Assembly: GCA_020637895.1 (NCBI GenBank)
Contig: JACKJP010000003.1
Location: 62,001-126,000, forward strand
Source of the DNA: Rhodobiaceae bacterium
GTDB lineage: Bacteria > Pseudomonadota > Alphaproteobacteria > Rhizobiales > Tepidamorphaceae
Direction of reading: 5' to 3'
Length of the DNA stretch: 64,000 nt
A program made the position numbers and the translations under genes. The notes under the pieces are model-generated. The model saw only the letters and a list, made by a program, of their open reading frames with translations, was not told the DNA's origin and did no database searches. Below, one piece after another: positions 31,148 through 44,674 of the stretch (within the stretch, counting starts at the first letter, position 1; every line of letters begins with the position of its first letter).

Positions 31148-32104
31148 ATGCGTCACGCTTACACTTCCGCCCCTGTGCTCAAGAAGCTCGTTGGCATCGG
31201 GATGGCACTGTGCATTGCCGGTCTGGCCGGTGGCTGTGATACGGGCATCCTCAACAGGGGATCTTCGCCCGGATCTTCCTCCGGTACCGAGAGCCGTTCG
31301 GCCGGCTTCCCGAGCCTGCCGACGCTGCGTCCGGGCTGGCTGAAAAAGCCCAAGACCGAAGAGGAAATCGAGAACACGCCGGTCAATGTTCTCTATAATG
31401 AGGGGCTTGCCCAGCTCGACAGCGGTTCCTTCCGCGGCGCGATTACCAAGTTCGAGCAGGTGGAACGGCTCCATCCCTATTCGGATCTGGCGAGAAAATC
31501 GCTCATTCTGATCACGTATTCGTATTATCGCATCGGCGGGTATGACGAGACCATTGCCTCGGGCGAGCGGTATCTGACGCTTTATCCCGGTTCCGAAGAC
31601 GCAGCCTATGCGCAGTATCTGATCGCCGAATCCTACTTCAAGCAGGTCCCGACCATCGAGCGCGACCAGAAGCTGGCGGCCAAGGCGCTGCGCGAGATGA
31701 CGGAACTCGTGGAGAAATACCCGCAGTCGGAATATGCCGCCGACGCGCGCGAGAAGATCATCATCGCGCGCGACCAGCTGGCCGGCAAGGAAATGGAAGT
31801 CGGCCGTTACTATCAGACACGCGGCTCCTACCTGGCGGCGCTCAACCGCTACCGGAATGTCGTAACCAACTATCAGACCACGCGGCATGTGGAGGAGGCG
31901 CTGCACCGCCTGACCGAAACCTACATGGCGCTGGGTATCGTCAACGAGGCGCAGACGGCCGCTGCTGTTCTGGGCCACAACTTCCCCGATTCGGAGTGGT
32001 ACAAGGACTCCTACCAGCTGCTGCAGCATGGCGGGTATCAGCCGCAGGAAAACCAGTCTTCCTGGATCAGCAAGCTTTTCCGTGAGGCTGTCGGCGCGTC
32101 TTAG
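31148..32104 (+). CDS. bamD: Outer membrane assembly lipoprotein BamD
   Basis: The protein has 318 residues. It has a lipoprotein signal peptide ending AGLAGGC (residue about 29 is the lipidated Cys), followed by a Ser/Gly-rich linker and TPR-like helices: VLYNEGLAQLDSGSFRGAITKFEQVERLHPYSDLARKSLI, YPGSEDAAYAQYLIAESYFKQV and RDQKLAAKALREMTELVEKYPQSEYAADAREKI. It is a component of the BAM complex that folds outer-membrane beta-barrels. The 209 bp upstream hold no gene, and the 169 bp downstream to recN likewise. Confidence 0.93.
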   Translation: MRHAYTSAPVLKKLVGIGMALCIAGLAGGCDTGILNRGSSPGSSSGTESRSAGFPSLPTLRPGWLKKPKTEEEIENTPVNVLYNEGLAQLDSGSFRGAITKFEQVERLHPYSDLARKSLILITYSYYRIGGYDETIASGERYLTLYPGSEDAAYAQYLIAESYFKQVPTIERDQKLAAKALREMTELVEKYPQSEYAADAREKIIIARDQLAGKEMEVGRYYQTRGSYLAALNRYRNVVTNYQTTRHVEEALHRLTETYMALGIVNEAQTAAAVLGHNFPDSEWYKDSYQLLQHGGYQPQENQSSWISKLFREAVGAS

Positions 32105-32273
32105 GCCGGAAATTCGCCGGGCTCCCTGAAGCGCTTGCCGCAGGCAAGGCGCGCGTGCGGCGAAAGCGTCGCGGCTTAGCCTTGGACCCGGTTGCGACAC
32201 CCCTGCAAATTTCCCGTCGGGGAACGAAGACAAGTATTTCAGTCTGGCCGCGAAACGCACTAGATTGCGGGCC

Positions 32274-36079
<3,806 letters not shown>

Positions 36080-36178
36080 TACGCCGCTGGCGCGCTACAT
36101 TCGTTTTGCGGGGAAGCGGGTTGCCGCCGCCTATGAGACGGGCCAATCTGCACGCCCTTTTCTCGCATGTGGCTGGCC

Positions 36179-36871
36179 ATGTCTGATATTTCTTCTGCGA
36201 TGCGCCGCGGCTTTCTCGACATTACGCCGATCATCCCGGCAGCAGTGCCGATCGGTCTTCTGTTCGGGGCAATCGCCGCGTCAAAGGGGCTGAGCCCGTT
36301 CGAAGTCTGGCTGATGTCGGCGCTCGTATTCGCGGGCGGTGCGCAGTTCGCCGCCGTCGAACTCTGGTCGCCGCCGTTGCCGATCGCGGCCATCCTGTTT
36401 TCGACGCTGCTCATCAATAGCCGGCACATCCTGATGGGGGCGTCGCTTGGCCCCAAGCTCGACGCTTTTTCCCCGCCTTTGCGCAACGTGGCGCTGTTTT
36501 TCATGATCGACGAAATCTGGGCCATGAGCGAACGCCGCGCGACGCTGGAACGCGTCACGCCGGCTTACTGGTTCACGATGGGCCTGATCCTCGTTTTCAT
36601 GTGGTCCGTCTCCAGCGCGGCGGGCGCTGTCGTCGGCGCAGCGATCGAAGATCCGGCCCGCTACGGATTTGATTTCGTATTCACGGCGATGTTCATCGGG
36701 CTCGTCATGGGATTCTGGAAAAGCCGTCACGCCGGCGCGGGCATTGTCGCGGCAGCGTTGGCGTCAGCTCTTGTCCATTTCGTGTTCGGGCCGCCATGGC
36801 ACGTTCTTGCTGGCGCGGCGGCAGGGTTGATCGCGGCCTGGGCAGCGGCCGGCAGGAGTGCTGCGGCATGA
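36179..36871 (+). CDS. azlC: AzlC-family branched-chain amino acid exporter, large subunit
   Basis: The protein has 230 residues and is strongly hydrophobic with about six membrane spans. AMRRGFLDITPIIPAAVPIGLLFGAIAASKGLSPFEVWLMSALVFAGGAQFAAVELW is the typical AzlC N-terminal region, and SRHILMGASLGPKL is the next conserved block. Family members export branched-chain amino acids or related compounds together with the small AzlD partner, which here follows with an ATGA overlap. An alternative in-frame ATG four codons upstream (36167) is possible. Confidence 0.88.
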   Translation: MSDISSAMRRGFLDITPIIPAAVPIGLLFGAIAASKGLSPFEVWLMSALVFAGGAQFAAVELWSPPLPIAAILFSTLLINSRHILMGASLGPKLDAFSPPLRNVALFFMIDEIWAMSERRATLERVTPAYWFTMGLILVFMWSVSSAAGAVVGAAIEDPARYGFDFVFTAMFIGLVMGFWKSRHAGAGIVAAALASALVHFVFGPPWHVLAGAAAGLIAAWAAAGRSAAA

Positions 36872-37173
36872 ATGTGGACAGCGTCAATCTGATCGTCATT
36901 CTGGCGATGGCCGTCATCACCTATCTGACGCGCCTCGGCGGCGTCTTCATTTCGCGCAGGCTCGCCGGAATGGACGCGCGCATGCGTGCTGCATTCGAGG
37001 CCATCCCGCCCGTTGTTCTGATCGCCGTCGTGGCGCCGTCGATGCTGACGGAAGGCGTGGCGGAGACAGCGGCGTCGGCGATTGCGATCGTCGCTGCCTT
37101 GCGTTTGCCGCTGATCGCCGTGATCCTCATCGGGACGCTGGCGGTCGTATTGCTGCGTCTGGCTGGCCTCTAA
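36868..37173 (+). CDS. azlD: AzlD-family branched-chain amino acid exporter, small subunit
   Basis: The protein has 101 residues and three to four membrane spans. VILAMAVITYLTRLGGVFI and the following FEAIPPVVLIAVVAPSML match the AzlD family. It is coupled to azlC by an ATGA overlap. Its stop overlaps the stop of the convergent aminopeptidase gene by four bases, so no terminator fits between them. Confidence 0.87.
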   Translation: MNVDSVNLIVILAMAVITYLTRLGGVFISRRLAGMDARMRAAFEAIPPVVLIAVVAPSMLTEGVAETAASAIAIVAALRLPLIAVILIGTLAVVLLRLAGL

Positions 37174-38984
37174 CCGTTAGCGACCGGCCGGGTCGCGCCG
37201 ATCAGCCATTCCCGGTCAGCGTCGTCAAGTTCGGGTGAAAGTTTCTCGCGCACCCATGCGTGATAAGCGTTGAGCCAGGCAATTTCGTCTTTTTCCAGCA
37301 TTGACGGATCGACCAGGCGCAGGTCGATCGGCGCGATCGTCAGCGTTTCGAAGCCAAGCATGGGCCGCTCGCCGCCTGAAATTTCAGTAGCCTCGGTTAC
37401 CAGCACCAGGTTCTCGATGCGGATTCCATAGGCAGAGGCCTTGTAGTATCCCGGCTCGTTGGAAAGGATCATACCGGGCTCAAGAGCCTGTGCGCCTGTC
37501 TTGGCGATCCGCTGCGGTCCTTCGTGGACGGAAAGATAGCTGCCGACACCGTGGCCGGTGCCGTGGTCGAAATCGAGCCCTGACTTCCAAAGCGCGATAC
37601 GGGCAAGCGTGTCGATCTGCGCCCCGGTGGTACCCCTCGGAAATCGTGCCGCGGCGATGCCGATATGCCCTTTTAGCACCAGCGTCGCGCGGTTGACGGC
37701 TTCCTGAGGCGGGGTGCCGACGGCGATCGTACGGGTAATGTCGGTGGTGCCGTCGCGATACTGCGCCCCGGAATCGATCAGGAAAACGCTATCCTGAGGG
37801 ATCGGACGGTTGGTGCGTTCCGTGACACGGTAATGGACGATCGCGCCGTTCGGTCCGGCGCCGGAAATCGTGTCGAAGGAAATGTCGCGCAATTCGCCGG
37901 TCCGGGCGCGGAATTCCTCGAGCCTGCGTGCAACCGTAATTTCGTCGGTTCGATTTCCCTCGCGGTCGAACCATGCAAGGAACCGTGCGTAGGCGATTGC
38001 GTCACGCATATGGGCAGCGCGGGCGCCCTCGATTTCCGCCGGCGTCTTGATTGCCTTGGGCAGCGTCGCCGGGTCATTGCCCTCGACGATTTCACCGCCA
38101 GCGGCTGTCACCATGTCGGCGATGGCCGCCGAAACCCACGCCGGATCGAGCAGTATCTTCTTGCCTGCCGTTGCCTCCGCAACGACCTCACTGAACATTT
38201 CAGGGTCGACGATATCTGCATGGCGCGACACGTGATCGCGCGATTCATTGGTGAACTTGCGGGCGTCCATGGCAAGCACCGGCCGGCCTTCCGCAGGAAT
38301 GAGACAATAGCCCAGCGCGAAGGGCGTGTGGGGCACGTCGGCGCCGCGAATATTGAATGTCCATGCAATGCAGTCTGGCTGCGTCATGATTGTCGCGTCG
38401 GCAGCCTTGCCCGCGAGCGCTTCGGAGATGATGGACAGCTTTTCTTCGACACTGCGGCCGGCAAGGCTTTCCGGATGGACTTCGATGGGAGCGAGCGGCG
38501 GCGCCGGTCTGTCGGTCCAGATTGCGTCGACCGCATTGCTTTCGACGGCTACCAGCGATGCACCCTTCTTGCGAACGATACCACCAAGTCGCTTGCGCGC
38601 ATCCATCGTGTGAAGAGACGGATCAAAGCCGATCTTCATGCCTTCGCCCAGGACTTCGCCGAACCAGCGCTCGATCCCGTAATCGCTGACATGCAAGGGC
38701 TGCAGCACTGCGGTATCAATCTGGTCCTTCACCTGTTCGGTATAGCGTCCGTCGATGAAGAGGGCGGCCTTGTTGCCGAGAATTGCGGCAAGACCGGCTG
38801 AACCGGTAAAGCCGGTCAGCCATGCCAGCCGTTCGGCGCAGGCGGGCACGTATTCTCCCTGGAATTCGTCTGACCGGGGCACAAGAAAGCCATCAAGGCC
38901 GCGCGCTTTCAGTTCGGCGCGCAATTTCTCGATACGGGCACTGCCCGGGTTGCCGCCTGGCGGATCATCGAAGTGCTGAAACAT
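37170..38984 (-). CDS. Xaa-Pro aminopeptidase (aminopeptidase P family, M24B)
   Basis: The protein has 604 residues, the size of the long three-domain form of aminopeptidase P. Two creatinase-like N-terminal domains (about 1-310) include LDGFLVPRSDEFQGEYVPACAERLAWLTGFTGSAG. The M24 catalytic domain follows with FLIDSGAQYRDGTTDITRTIA (two metal Asp ligands), DHGTGHGVGSYLSVHEGP (His ligand) and MILSNEPGYYKASAYGIRIENLVLV (Glu ligands). It removes N-terminal residues next to proline. The ATG at 38984 is preferred; a 32-codon open extension upstream has no family counterpart. Confidence 0.93.
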   Translation of the reverse strand: MFQHFDDPPGGNPGSARIEKLRAELKARGLDGFLVPRSDEFQGEYVPACAERLAWLTGFTGSAGLAAILGNKAALFIDGRYTEQVKDQIDTAVLQPLHVSDYGIERWFGEVLGEGMKIGFDPSLHTMDARKRLGGIVRKKGASLVAVESNAVDAIWTDRPAPPLAPIEVHPESLAGRSVEEKLSIISEALAGKAADATIMTQPDCIAWTFNIRGADVPHTPFALGYCLIPAEGRPVLAMDARKFTNESRDHVSRHADIVDPEMFSEVVAEATAGKKILLDPAWVSAAIADMVTAAGGEIVEGNDPATLPKAIKTPAEIEGARAAHMRDAIAYARFLAWFDREGNRTDEITVARRLEEFRARTGELRDISFDTISGAGPNGAIVHYRVTERTNRPIPQDSVFLIDSGAQYRDGTTDITRTIAVGTPPQEAVNRATLVLKGHIGIAAARFPRGTTGAQIDTLARIALWKSGLDFDHGTGHGVGSYLSVHEGPQRIAKTGAQALEPGMILSNEPGYYKASAYGIRIENLVLVTEATEISGGERPMLGFETLTIAPIDLRLVDPSMLEKDEIAWLNAYHAWVREKLSPELDDADREWLIGATRPVANG

Positions 38985-39182
38985 GGAGCGCAAAGTAACT
39001 GTCGCTGCAGCGAGCGGCAATCGCGGAAAAAAGTGCGCAAGCGTATGATCGTTGTGCCCCGAAGTTAGTGCGCCGCACAATGAAACTTAACGGGAATTAA
39101 CGCTAGCATGCGGGAATTTCAGGCCAGTTATGCATTTTTCGGGGTACTGAAATTGCGCGATTCATCTATATACGTTCGCACA

Positions 39183-39199
39183 TGCAGCAAAATGCTGCA
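39183..39199. promoter_or_regulatory. Palindrome upstream of the small gene at 39219
   Basis: TGCAGCA and TGCTGCA are perfect inverted 7-mers separated by AAA. They lie 10 bases after a TATATA (39167-39172) that could be a -10 box, and 19 bases before the small gene. The location fits an operator at or just after the transcription start, or an RNA hairpin in the leader. Confidence 0.4.
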
Positions 39200-39218
39200 C
39201 CGCGAAAGGATGAATATC

Positions 39219-39416
39219 ATGGCTTATATCACCAACCATGTCGGCGTCGCGATCCCCCAGAGCGGGAAGGTCGAGAAGACCGGTCGCGGTTTCTGGAGCC
39301 GTGTGCTGCTGCGCATGATGCAGGCGCGTGAAGCTCACGCCCGCCGCGCGATTGCAATGTACGGCAGCTCCACGCTGTCCCAGAAGAACAGCGTCGAAGC
39401 CGACCGCGTTCAGTAA
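39219..39416 (+). CDS. Small basic protein of unknown function
   Basis: The protein has 65 residues from the ATG at 39219, which has GAAAGGA at good distance. Upstream in-frame ATGs (39210 and 39108) are possible but less well supported. It contains a Trp-centred amphipathic helix with many Arg residues (GFWSRVLLRMMQAREAHARRAI) and no membrane span or signal peptide. The size and helix recall the small DUF1127-type proteins of alphaproteobacteria, but I cannot assign it to that family. It has its own upstream region with an AT-rich box and a palindrome, so it is probably expressed on its own. Confidence 0.6.
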   Translation: MAYITNHVGVAIPQSGKVEKTGRGFWSRVLLRMMQAREAHARRAIAMYGSSTLSQKNSVEADRVQ

Positions 39417-39426
39417 GGCGAAGACG

Positions 39427-39450
39427 GCGGCCCGATCCCAAGCGGGCCGC
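39427..39450. terminator. Hairpin between convergent small gene and prmA
   Basis: GCGGCCCG and CGGGCCGC form a perfect 8-bp stem with an 8-base loop. It starts 11 bases after the small gene's stop and abuts the prmA stop on the other strand. There is no U-run on either side, so it may be a weak bidirectional terminator. Confidence 0.4.
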
Positions 39451-40316
39451 TATCGTCGCTCCAGCAGCAGGCTCGTCCAGCCGTCGAGTACAATTCGCCG
39501 GCCAAGTACGAGACCCTGATTGCGCATGGCGGCGAGGACCTTCGGAGCCTGCCAGGTCAGGATTCCGGAGAGAATGGCATAGCCTCCCGATCTGATCGCC
39601 CGGGCCATGTCAGGCGCCAGTCCCATCAGCGGGCCGGCAAGAATGTTTGCCAGAACCAGATCATAGGGCACGCCAGCGCGGAGATCGCGATGGGCGAAAC
39701 CCGCCGCCAGGACCGGCCGCACCCATGCGCCGGCCCGGTTGGCGTGGGCGTTTTCGGCGGCAATCTTTACAGAGACGGGATCGATGTCGCTCGCTGTCAC
39801 GGGCACGTGGAGCGCGCGGGCGGCGGCAATGGCGAGGACGCCGGTTCCCGTGCCGATATCGAGAACATGATATGGCCGATCCCTTTTCAGGACCTCATCC
39901 AGAAGAAGCAGGCAACCGCGGGTCGTGCCATGGTGACCGGTGCCGAATGCGAGGTTTGCCTCGATTTCGATGCCGATCGCGTTCGCCGGAACGCGGTCCC
40001 GGTCATGTCTGCCGTGGATCGTGAACCGTCCGGCATGCACCGGCGGCATGGCTTCGAGGCTTTCCTTGACCCAATTACGGTCGGCAAGGGCCGTCAGGCT
40101 GATGCGGCGGTCGAGATCGGTTGCGGTGGTCAGTTCCCCGATCAGCGCGAGTGCTTCAGGTTCAGGCTCCTCGGCATAGTAGGCATCGACGCGCCAGGTG
40201 TTGCCGATCTCAAGCGCCGCCGCAGCGCTGGTATCCGGCCAGGGCAGGGCAAGCAGCATGTCGACGATACGGTCGGCATCGGCAGCGTCGCGCGCCGCGA
40301 GTTGCAGAAGATACAT
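39450..40316 (-). CDS. prmA: Ribosomal protein L11 methyltransferase PrmA
   Basis: The protein has 288 residues. The SAM-binding domain begins near residue 125 with ANLAFGTGHHGTTRGCLLLL and DIGTGTGVLAIAAARAL. The catalytic region reads VLANILAGPLMGLAP, and TASDIDPVSVKIAAENA binds the cofactor ribose. The N-terminal ~100 residues form the substrate-recognition domain that binds L11, the shorter variable type of alphaproteobacteria. It starts 13 bases after the uvrD stop on the same strand, so the two are likely co-transcribed. Confidence 0.9.
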   Translation of the reverse strand: MYLLQLAARDAADADRIVDMLLALPWPDTSAAAALEIGNTWRVDAYYAEEPEPEALALIGELTTATDLDRRISLTALADRNWVKESLEAMPPVHAGRFTIHGRHDRDRVPANAIGIEIEANLAFGTGHHGTTRGCLLLLDEVLKRDRPYHVLDIGTGTGVLAIAAARALHVPVTASDIDPVSVKIAAENAHANRAGAWVRPVLAAGFAHRDLRAGVPYDLVLANILAGPLMGLAPDMARAIRSGGYAILSGILTWQAPKVLAAMRNQGLVLGRRIVLDGWTSLLLERR

Positions 40317-40329
40317 GGGCAATTGTCCG

Positions 40330-42657
40330 TCAGTGTCTTTCCAGGAAGCTGTCGACGACACGCTTCTGGCCGGCATGCTCGAAGTCGACCGTCAGCTTGT
40401 TGCCGTCGGCGGCAACAACACGGCCATAGCCGAATTTCTGGTGAAAGACACGTTCTCCGATGCCGAAGGACGTTTCGCCTCCCGAACGGGCGATCACGGT
40501 GCCTTCGATCATCGGCGCTGCGCCGCGCCGGGTGAAATCGGTCTTGCCGCGCGCCTGCGCCCGTTTCCACCCGGGCGTTTCATAGGTGTTGGCAAAGGGC
40601 TCGGCTGTATCGAAACGCGAATAGCCATATCCGCCCCTGCTGCCGGCAACCGAGCCGGTCTCCTCGACCTCGACATGATCCACGGGCAGTTCATCGAGGA
40701 AACGGGATGGCACGGTCGATTGCCAAAGGCCATGGATGCGCCGGTTGGTGGCCATATAGATGTGCGCCTTCTTCTTGGCGCGGGTAATCCCGACATAGGC
40801 AAGACGGCGCTCTTCCTCCAGACCGGCACGGCCCTGATCGTCAAGCGCACGCTGGTGCGGGAAAAGCCCATCCTCCCAGCCGGGCAGGAAGACGGTGTCG
40901 AACTCCAGTCCCTTGGCGGAATGCAGTGTCATGAGGCTGACGCGGTCGCCATCGGCGCCAGCGTCGGCGTCCATCACCAGTGACACGTGCTCCAGGAACC
41001 CGGCAAGGGATTCGAACGCTTCCATGGAGCGGACAAGTTCCTTCAGATTTTCCAGCCGGCCGGGCGCATCCGGCGACCGGTCAGCCTGCCACATTGCCGT
41101 ATAGCCGGATTCGTCCAGCATCAACGCGGCAAGATCGGCATGTTTCATCGTGGAAAGTTCCTCGCGCCAGCGCGCGAAATCCTCCAGCAGCGACGACAGC
41201 GACGCGCGGGGTTTCGGCTTCAGTTCCTCACTGTCGACAAGAAGGGACGCCGCCTGCGTCATCGGGATGGAACGATCGCGGGCAATGGCGTGGATCAGCT
41301 GCACCGATGCATCGCCGAGGCCGCGGCGCGGCGTATTGACGATACGTTCGAATGCGAGATCGTCCGAGGGTGAATTGATGACCCTGAGATAGGCCATCGC
41401 GTCGCGTATTTCGGCGCGCTCGTAGAAACGCGGGCCGCCAATGACACGGTAGGGCAGGCCAAGCGTTACAAAACGCTCTTCGAACTCGCGCATCTGGAAT
41501 GATGCGCGCATGAGAATTGCGATTTCGTCGAGCTTGTGGCCCCGCCGCTGGGCCTGTTCGATCTCCTCGCCGATGGCGCGCGCTTCCTCGGCAGAATCCC
41601 AGACGCAGGCAACAGAAACCGGCTCGCCCGCCTCGTCCTCGGTATGCAGTGTCTTGCCGAGGCGGCCTTCATTGTGGGCGATGAGACCGGAGGCGGCAGC
41701 AAGTATATGGCCCGTCGAGCGATAATTTCGCTCAAGGCGGATCACGACTGCGCCGGGGAAATCCTTGTCGAAGCGCAGGATGTTGTCGACCTCGGCGCCG
41801 CGCCAGCCATAGATCGACTGGTCGTCGTCGCCAACGCAGCAAAGATTGCCGTCGGCACGGGCAATCAGCCGTAGCCACAGATACTGGACGACGTTGGTGT
41901 CCTGATACTCATCGACGAGCATGTAGCGGAAGCGCGACTGGAAATCGTCAAGCACATCCGCGTTCTCCTGAAACAGGCGCAACGGTTCCAGCAGCAGATC
42001 GCCGAAATCGACAGCGTTCAGGATTTTCAGGCGTGCCTGATAGTCATGGTAGAGGCGCCGGCCCTCGCCATTGGCGAAAACGAACGCGTCGCCTTCGGGA
42101 ATCTTTTCAGGCGTCAGTCCCTTGTTCTTCCAGCCGTCGATGAGAATTGCGAGCTGGCGGGCTGGCCACCGCTTCTCATCGATATTGGCAGCGGAAAGAA
42201 GCTGCTTGAGCAGCCTGATCTGATCGTCGGTGTCGAGAATCGTAAAGTCGCGCCGCAGCCCGACGAGTTCGGCGTGACGCCTCAGAATCTTCACGCCAAT
42301 CGAATGGAAGGTGCCGAGCCACGGCATGCCCTCGACACTGCCGCCGATGAGCCGCCCGATACGTTCGCGCATCTCGCGCGCGGCCTTGTTGGTGAACGTG
42401 ACTGCCAGGATCTGCGAGGGGCGCGCCCTGCCGGTTGCCAGAATGTGGGCAATCCGCGTCGTCAGGACCCGGGTCTTTCCGGTGCCGGCACCGGCGAGCA
42501 CGAGAACGGGCCCTTCCGTCGTCTCAACGGCACGGCGCTGCTCCGGGTTTAATCCATCCAGATAGGACGGGGCAGCCGCGGCGCGCGCACGCTCCGCGAT
42601 CCCGCCCGGCTTGGGGGCAGGCGCTGAAGGGGGTGCTGGTCTCACGGGCTGCGACAT
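40330..42657 (-). CDS. uvrD: UvrD/PcrA-type DNA helicase
   Basis: The protein has 775 residues and is a superfamily 1A helicase. Motifs in order: Q-motif LNPEQRRAVE, Walker A LAGAGTGKTRVL (motif I), TFHSIGVKIL, Walker B MLVDEYQDTN (motif II), CVGDDDQSIYGWRGAE (III), RLERNYRST (IV), VSLMTLHSAKGLEFDTVFLPG (V) and EERRLAYVGITRAKK (VI). The C-terminus ends in the Tudor-like FGIGERVFHQKFGYGRVVA domain that binds RNA polymerase in PcrA/UvrD. It acts in excision repair and transcription-coupled repair. The ATG at 42657 follows GAGG. Confidence 0.94.
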   Translation of the reverse strand: MSQPVRPAPPSAPAPKPGGIAERARAAAAPSYLDGLNPEQRRAVETTEGPVLVLAGAGTGKTRVLTTRIAHILATGRARPSQILAVTFTNKAAREMRERIGRLIGGSVEGMPWLGTFHSIGVKILRRHAELVGLRRDFTILDTDDQIRLLKQLLSAANIDEKRWPARQLAILIDGWKNKGLTPEKIPEGDAFVFANGEGRRLYHDYQARLKILNAVDFGDLLLEPLRLFQENADVLDDFQSRFRYMLVDEYQDTNVVQYLWLRLIARADGNLCCVGDDDQSIYGWRGAEVDNILRFDKDFPGAVVIRLERNYRSTGHILAAASGLIAHNEGRLGKTLHTEDEAGEPVSVACVWDSAEEARAIGEEIEQAQRRGHKLDEIAILMRASFQMREFEERFVTLGLPYRVIGGPRFYERAEIRDAMAYLRVINSPSDDLAFERIVNTPRRGLGDASVQLIHAIARDRSIPMTQAASLLVDSEELKPKPRASLSSLLEDFARWREELSTMKHADLAALMLDESGYTAMWQADRSPDAPGRLENLKELVRSMEAFESLAGFLEHVSLVMDADAGADGDRVSLMTLHSAKGLEFDTVFLPGWEDGLFPHQRALDDQGRAGLEEERRLAYVGITRAKKKAHIYMATNRRIHGLWQSTVPSRFLDELPVDHVEVEETGSVAGSRGGYGYSRFDTAEPFANTYETPGWKRAQARGKTDFTRRGAAPMIEGTVIARSGGETSFGIGERVFHQKFGYGRVVAADGNKLTVDFEHAGQKRVVDSFLERH

Positions 42658-42861
42658 GATCCTCGTACAGGTAGTGATTCGATGCCTCTGAATCCAACCT
42701 AATGTAAGGCCGCGTGCCGGGTCGGCGACCGGAAAAAACGTAAAATTTAATTGTCCGGCCCTTGACTCGCGGCGCCTGTGGAGTGAACACCGGGTCAACT
42801 TCCTGCGCCTGTCCCTCTCTTTTGCGGACTTTTTGCGTCAATTCCCGCGCGGCACCCGACA

Positions 42862-44667
42862 ATGACAGATACATCACAAAAGATTTCCGCTGACCCGGTC
42901 TCCACCGTGGCTGAAGCCGACGAACGTACCGTTTCGCTGACCGTCCTTTGTCTGCTCGCCCTGCTGATCGGGGTCGTCGCCGCCGCCGGTGCGGTGGTCT
43001 TCCGCTTCATGATCTCGCTTGCCCACAACGTCATATTCCTCGGCAAGTTGGGATGGTTCTACGACGCCAACCAGTACGACCTGCAAAGTCTGTGGGGGCC
43101 GCTGGTCATTCTCTCGCCGGTCGTTGGCGGGCTGATCGTGGTCTGGCTGGTCAAGACCTTCGCTCCCGAAGCCAAGGGGCACGGCGTGCCGGAAGTCATG
43201 TATGCCGTCTATCACAAGGGGGGCGACGTCCGTGGCGTCGTTGCCGTAGTGAAGTCCATCGCTTCGGCGATATCGATCGGCAGCGGAGCATCCGTCGGGC
43301 GCGAAGGCCCGATCATCCAGATCGGCGCGTCATTCGGCTCGACGCTTGCGCGCATGCTCAGCCTGCCGCGCTGGCAGAAGATCACGCTGCTTTCGGCCGG
43401 CGCCGGCGCCGGCATCGCCGCCACCTTCAATACGCCTCTGGGCGGCGTGCTGTTTGCCGTTGAGTTGCTGTTGCCCGAAGTCTCCAACCGTACTTTCCTG
43501 CCCGTTGTCGTCGCGACGACGACGGCGACCTATATCGGCCGCATCGCTTTCGGCCTCGACCCCGCCTTCAACGTGCCGGTAGCGTCGATCGCGCCGGTTG
43601 GCGCCGTCAATGTCGAGGCACTGATCGGCTTTGCGGTGCTCGGCGTCCTCGGCGGGATCGCTTCCTGGGCATTCGTCAAGTTCCTGGCGTGGTGCGAGGA
43701 TTTCTTTCCAGCCATGCCGGGCAATGACTACACGCGCAACATCGTCGGCATGCTGATAATCGGCCTGATGTCCTACGGGTTCTTCTACTTTACGGGCGCC
43801 TATCACTCCTCAGGCGTGGGTTACGCGACAATCCAGGACGTTCTTGACGGCGGTATCAACAGCGCGCTGTTCCTCGTCATTCTTCTCCTCGCCAAGCTGC
43901 TCGCCACGAGCATCAGTCTCGGCGCTGGCGCCTCGGGCGGCGTCTTTTCTCCCTCGCTTTTCATCGGCGCGACCCTCGGCGGCGCGGTCGGCGCGGTCGG
44001 CGCGATGATTTCGCCCGATGTCTTCTCGGTCGAGGAATTCGCCATCGTCGGCATGGGAACGCTGGTCGGCGGCGCGACCGGCGCTTCGATGACCGCCATC
44101 GTCATGATCTTCGAAATGACCCGGGACTATAACGTCATCGTTCCGCTCGTGCTTGCGGTTGCGCTGGCTGTCGGCGTGCGCCGTGCGCTGGTCTCCGACA
44201 ACATCTACACCGTCAAGCTGCGCAATCGCGGCAAGGCAATCCCCGTCATACGCCACACCAACATGTATCTGGTGCAGCAGGCGCATGAACTGATGAGCAA
44301 GAGTTTTACCTTCCTGCCCGCCGATACGCCCGTGACCGAAGCCATAGAATGCGTCTGCGACAAGCCGGGCACGCATGTCATCGCAACCGACAACCAGCGG
44401 ATCATCGGCTATGTCCGGTTCGGATCCGTCCCGTACCGGCCGGCCCATGATGGCCAGACGTTGCGGTCTCTGATTGCGACCGATTACGTCGTCGCGCCGG
44501 AAAACAACATCCTCAATTCGATCATCACGCGCATGAATACGCGCCGGCGCAGCTTTGCCATCATTCTGAAGGCGGGCGAGGCAGGCGTGCCGAGGGCCGA
44601 GGATGTCGTCGGCGTCATCGATGCGCCGGAGATCGTCGGCGCGGTGGTGCGCAATCACTACGCGTGA
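42862..44667 (+). CDS. ClC-family chloride channel/transporter with CBS domains
   Basis: The protein has 601 residues. A ClC membrane domain (about 20-455) is followed by a pair of CBS domains (about 470-600). Anion-path motifs: GHGVP where CLC-ec1 has GSGIP, GREGPIIQIG with the gating Glu, and GASGGVFSPSL. The position of the internal proton Glu of CLC-ec1 (Glu203) is occupied by Leu (FAVELLLPE), so the coupling mechanism is open. The CBS pair could sense nucleotides. It converges on a second ClC gene with 7 bases between the stops. No strong ribosome site is visible before the ATG. Confidence 0.88.
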   Translation: MTDTSQKISADPVSTVAEADERTVSLTVLCLLALLIGVVAAAGAVVFRFMISLAHNVIFLGKLGWFYDANQYDLQSLWGPLVILSPVVGGLIVVWLVKTFAPEAKGHGVPEVMYAVYHKGGDVRGVVAVVKSIASAISIGSGASVGREGPIIQIGASFGSTLARMLSLPRWQKITLLSAGAGAGIAATFNTPLGGVLFAVELLLPEVSNRTFLPVVVATTTATYIGRIAFGLDPAFNVPVASIAPVGAVNVEALIGFAVLGVLGGIASWAFVKFLAWCEDFFPAMPGNDYTRNIVGMLIIGLMSYGFFYFTGAYHSSGVGYATIQDVLDGGINSALFLVILLLAKLLATSISLGAGASGGVFSPSLFIGATLGGAVGAVGAMISPDVFSVEEFAIVGMGTLVGGATGASMTAIVMIFEMTRDYNVIVPLVLAVALAVGVRRALVSDNIYTVKLRNRGKAIPVIRHTNMYLVQQAHELMSKSFTFLPADTPVTEAIECVCDKPGTHVIATDNQRIIGYVRFGSVPYRPAHDGQTLRSLIATDYVVAPENNILNSIITRMNTRRRSFAIILKAGEAGVPRAEDVVGVIDAPEIVGAVVRNHYA

Positions 44668-44674
44668 TGCTCGT

